From an uncultured Opitutia bacterium (GTDB lineage Bacteria; Verrucomicrobiota; Verrucomicrobiia; Opitutales; UBA953): DNA of 6,522 nucleotides. Where the stretch lies: NCBI GenBank assembly GCA_903829855.1, contig CAIKRN010000051.1, forward strand, positions 1-6,522. Direction: 5' to 3'. Below the pieces are notes generated by a model that worked only from the letters and a program-made list of their open reading frames with translations, searched no databases and was not told the origin of the DNA. Both the position numbers and the translations under genes were made by a program. Of the stretch, positions 5,512 through 6,522 are shown in pieces. Every line of letters starts with the position of its first letter. Position 1 is the stretch's first letter.

Positions 5512-6183
5512 CTACCCCTCCGGCGTAAACCCGAGGACGACGTCCCAGCGCGCGGCGAGTTCGCCGGCCTTAGAACCCTTGAGCGGATCAAACGCCAGCG
5601 TGACGCTCTCGCGCTGGGCGACATCCTTGATGCCCATATAAATACCATCCTTCGCATTCTGCTCATGGCCCTTGATGTAGCACTGGGTAATGAGCTCCTT
5701 CTTGCCTTTGATTTTTACGGCGAGGTGAATGTGTGGCGTGCGCGGCTTGTACGGCACGGGCTTGATCGTCCGGAAAACATATTCGCCGTTGGCGCCAGTG
5801 AGGAATCGACCAAAGCCTTGGAAATTCACATCGCGCTTCGCGGCATTGCCCGTCTTGGAATGAATGTACGCGCCATTATTATCGGCCTGCCAAATCTCGA
5901 CCAACGCGTTGCGCACAGGGTCACCGTGCTCGTCGAGGATGCGGCCGGACAGCCAGGCGATCTCGCCGACCGCTGGGGTGACGCCGTTGTTCACGATGAT
6001 CAGGTCGTTATCAGTATCGAGCGGCAGCTTGTCGGGATAGAACGGCCCCTCGGTCTGCTTCGGCGTACGCGTGAGGGCTTCGGCGAAGGCGCCGGGTATC
6101 GAAAACAGCGCGGCGCCGAGGGCCACCTGACGGAGGAAATCACGGCGGGCACGAAGGTTCTCGGACAGCGGGGGGAAGGCCAT
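5512..6183 (-). CDS. Tat-exported intradiol ring-cleavage dioxygenase (protocatechuate 3,4-dioxygenase beta-like)
   Basis: The family uses non-haem Fe(III) and O2 to split catechol-type rings between the two hydroxylated carbons. Numbered from the ATG at 6183 (223 residues), the protein has a twin-arginine signal, RRDFLRQ (13-19), followed by a hydrophobic stretch and AFA (32-34). The mature part has EGPFYP (45-50), LVEIWQAD (94-101) and the four expected iron ligands: Tyr106 (GAYIH), Tyr145 (PVPY), His151 and His153 (PHIH), plus Arg148. Tat export fits a protein folded with its iron before secretion. A second in-frame ATG at 6231 would add 16 non-signal-like residues and bury the Tat motif, so 6183 is preferred. 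The substrate is unknown; a secreted single-chain member may act on lignin- or humic-derived phenols. The gene converges with the TIM-barrel gene and is bracketed on both sides by copies of the same repeat. Confidence 0.92.
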   Translation of the reverse strand: MAFPPLSENLRARRDFLRQVALGAALFSIPGAFAEALTRTPKQTEGPFYPDKLPLDTDNDLIIVNNGVTPAVGEIAWLSGRILDEHGDPVRNALVEIWQADNNGAYIHSKTGNAAKRDVNFQGFGRFLTGANGEYVFRTIKPVPYKPRTPHIHLAVKIKGKKELITQCYIKGHEQNAKDGIYMGIKDVAQRESVTLAFDPLKGSKAGELAARWDVVLGFTPEG

Positions 6184-6232
6184 ACCTAGGTTGATAGGGT
6201 AAAGGCGGGGAGGTGCAAGAGAGGGGTGCATC

Positions 6233-6356
6233 GGGTAGGGACCGCTGTCCTCAGCGGTCCGTTCGTCGAATGAGATACGTATCTCTATCGGCCCAACGGC
6301 GGGCTAGGGACAGCCCGCCCTACCTAGATGCAGCTAGGGCAGCACGCGGTGCTGTC
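6233..6356 (+). repeat. REP-cluster repeat, copy 3
   Basis: The first 122 bp (6233-6354) are identical to copy 2 (5378-5499), including all five stems: for example hairpin 1 at 6239-6260 and the palindrome GAGATACGTATCTC at 6272-6285. Like copy 1, its last hairpin loses the terminal CCTACCC and passes into the linker. It starts 49 bp upstream of the dioxygenase start codon, so that gene's promoter must be in those 49 bp or inside the repeat. Confidence 0.9.
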
Positions 6357-6412
6357 GTTGTTACGTCTCTGCCGTTCCCAACCGCCAACCGCTAACCGCT
6401 GACACCTGTAAT
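6357..6412. repeat. Linker segment between repeat copies, second instance
   Basis: It is identical to 5322-5377, with the same 7-bp tandem at 6379-6399. The surrounding identical stretch, 6326-6450 against 5291-5415, covers 125 bp and takes in the end of one copy, the linker and the start of the next. Confidence 0.8.
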
Positions 6413-6522
6413 GGGTAGGGACCGCTGTCCTCAGCGGTCCGTTCGTCGAACGAGATACGTAACTCCTGCGGCCCAACGGCGGGCTAGGGACAGCCCGCCC
6501 TACCTAGATGCAGCTAGGGCAG
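6413..6522 (+). repeat. REP-cluster repeat, copy 4 (runs off the window)
   Basis: It opens with GGGTAGGG (6413-6420) and repeats the order of copies 2 and 3, but is slightly diverged around hairpin 2. There GAGATACGTAACTC (6452-6465) has one mismatch in place of the perfect palindrome, followed by CCTGCGGCC instead of TATCGGCC. Hairpin 3 and the CCTAG/CTAGG stem are intact. The window ends inside hairpin 5, so it is not known whether it closes with CCCTACCC or with another linker. Confidence 0.85.

Noticed and set aside
5473..6189. A 238-residue plus-strand frame opposite the dioxygenase
   Set aside because: It is antisense to a protein with a full catalytic site and Tat signal, and it begins inside a repeat.
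6184..6191. ACCTAGGT directly before the dioxygenase start as a second copy of the 4243-4260 operator
   Set aside because: It is only 8 bp, lacks the spaced 8-2-8 structure, and CTAG-containing words also occur in the repeats. It could well be chance.
6191..6218. Possible leaderless promoter for the dioxygenase (TTGCAC, 16 bp, TATCAA on the minus strand)
   Set aside because: The match is only three of six and four of six bases. It is too weak to annotate, although the position directly before the ATG is suggestive.
6184..6231. Longer dioxygenase start at 6231
   Set aside because: The added 16 residues are not signal-like and would place the twin-arginine motif about 30 residues in. The start also sits 1 bp from the repeat boundary.

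Overview
The window reads as ordinary chromosomal DNA from a fairly GC-rich bacterium, most probably a member of the Verrucomicrobiota (Opitutales-like) or a close PVC relative. This is an inference. It rests on a zwf gene followed directly by an OpcA-type partner gene, an exported xylose-isomerase-like TIM-barrel protein of a kind common in Planctomycetota and Verrucomicrobiota, the near absence of Shine-Dalgarno sequences, and very abundant GTAG-headed palindromic repeats. No 16S rRNA or other decisive marker is present.

Layout. Positions 1-1158 (minus) hold a secreted alpha/beta hydrolase, cut off at its C-terminal end by the window edge. After an 84-bp gap containing a lone GTAG-headed hairpin comes a tight minus-strand cluster transcribed yraN (3764-4186), zwf (2213-3757), opcA (1243-2211), with gaps of 6 and 1 nt. 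A 103-bp divergent intergenic region with a perfect 8-2-8 palindrome separates yraN from a plus-strand gene (4290-5123) for an exported sugar phosphate isomerase/epimerase-like protein. That gene ends in a clear intrinsic terminator (5147-5173). Positions 5124-5511 contain no gene and are mostly repeat DNA. A Tat-exported intradiol ring-cleavage dioxygenase lies at 5512-6183 (minus), and repeat DNA resumes at 6233 and runs off the window.

How the genes work together. G6PD (zwf) and OpcA form a functional pair for the oxidative pentose phosphate pathway and NADPH supply. YraN is probably only an operon passenger. The hydrolase, TIM-barrel protein and dioxygenase all carry export signals and suggest extracytoplasmic processing of carbohydrate or aromatic-ester material, but nothing in the window ties them into one pathway.

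The most distinctive feature is the repeat family. The complete unit (5378-5508, 131 bp) has 8-bp terminal inverted repeats and five successive hairpins. Three of these have the tetranucleotide GTAG directly abutting the stem, as in REP sequences mobilised by RAYT (TnpA-REP) transposases. Two near-identical dimeric blocks of this repeat, in the same orientation, bracket the dioxygenase gene. A diverged single hairpin of the same design sits between opcA and the hydrolase gene.
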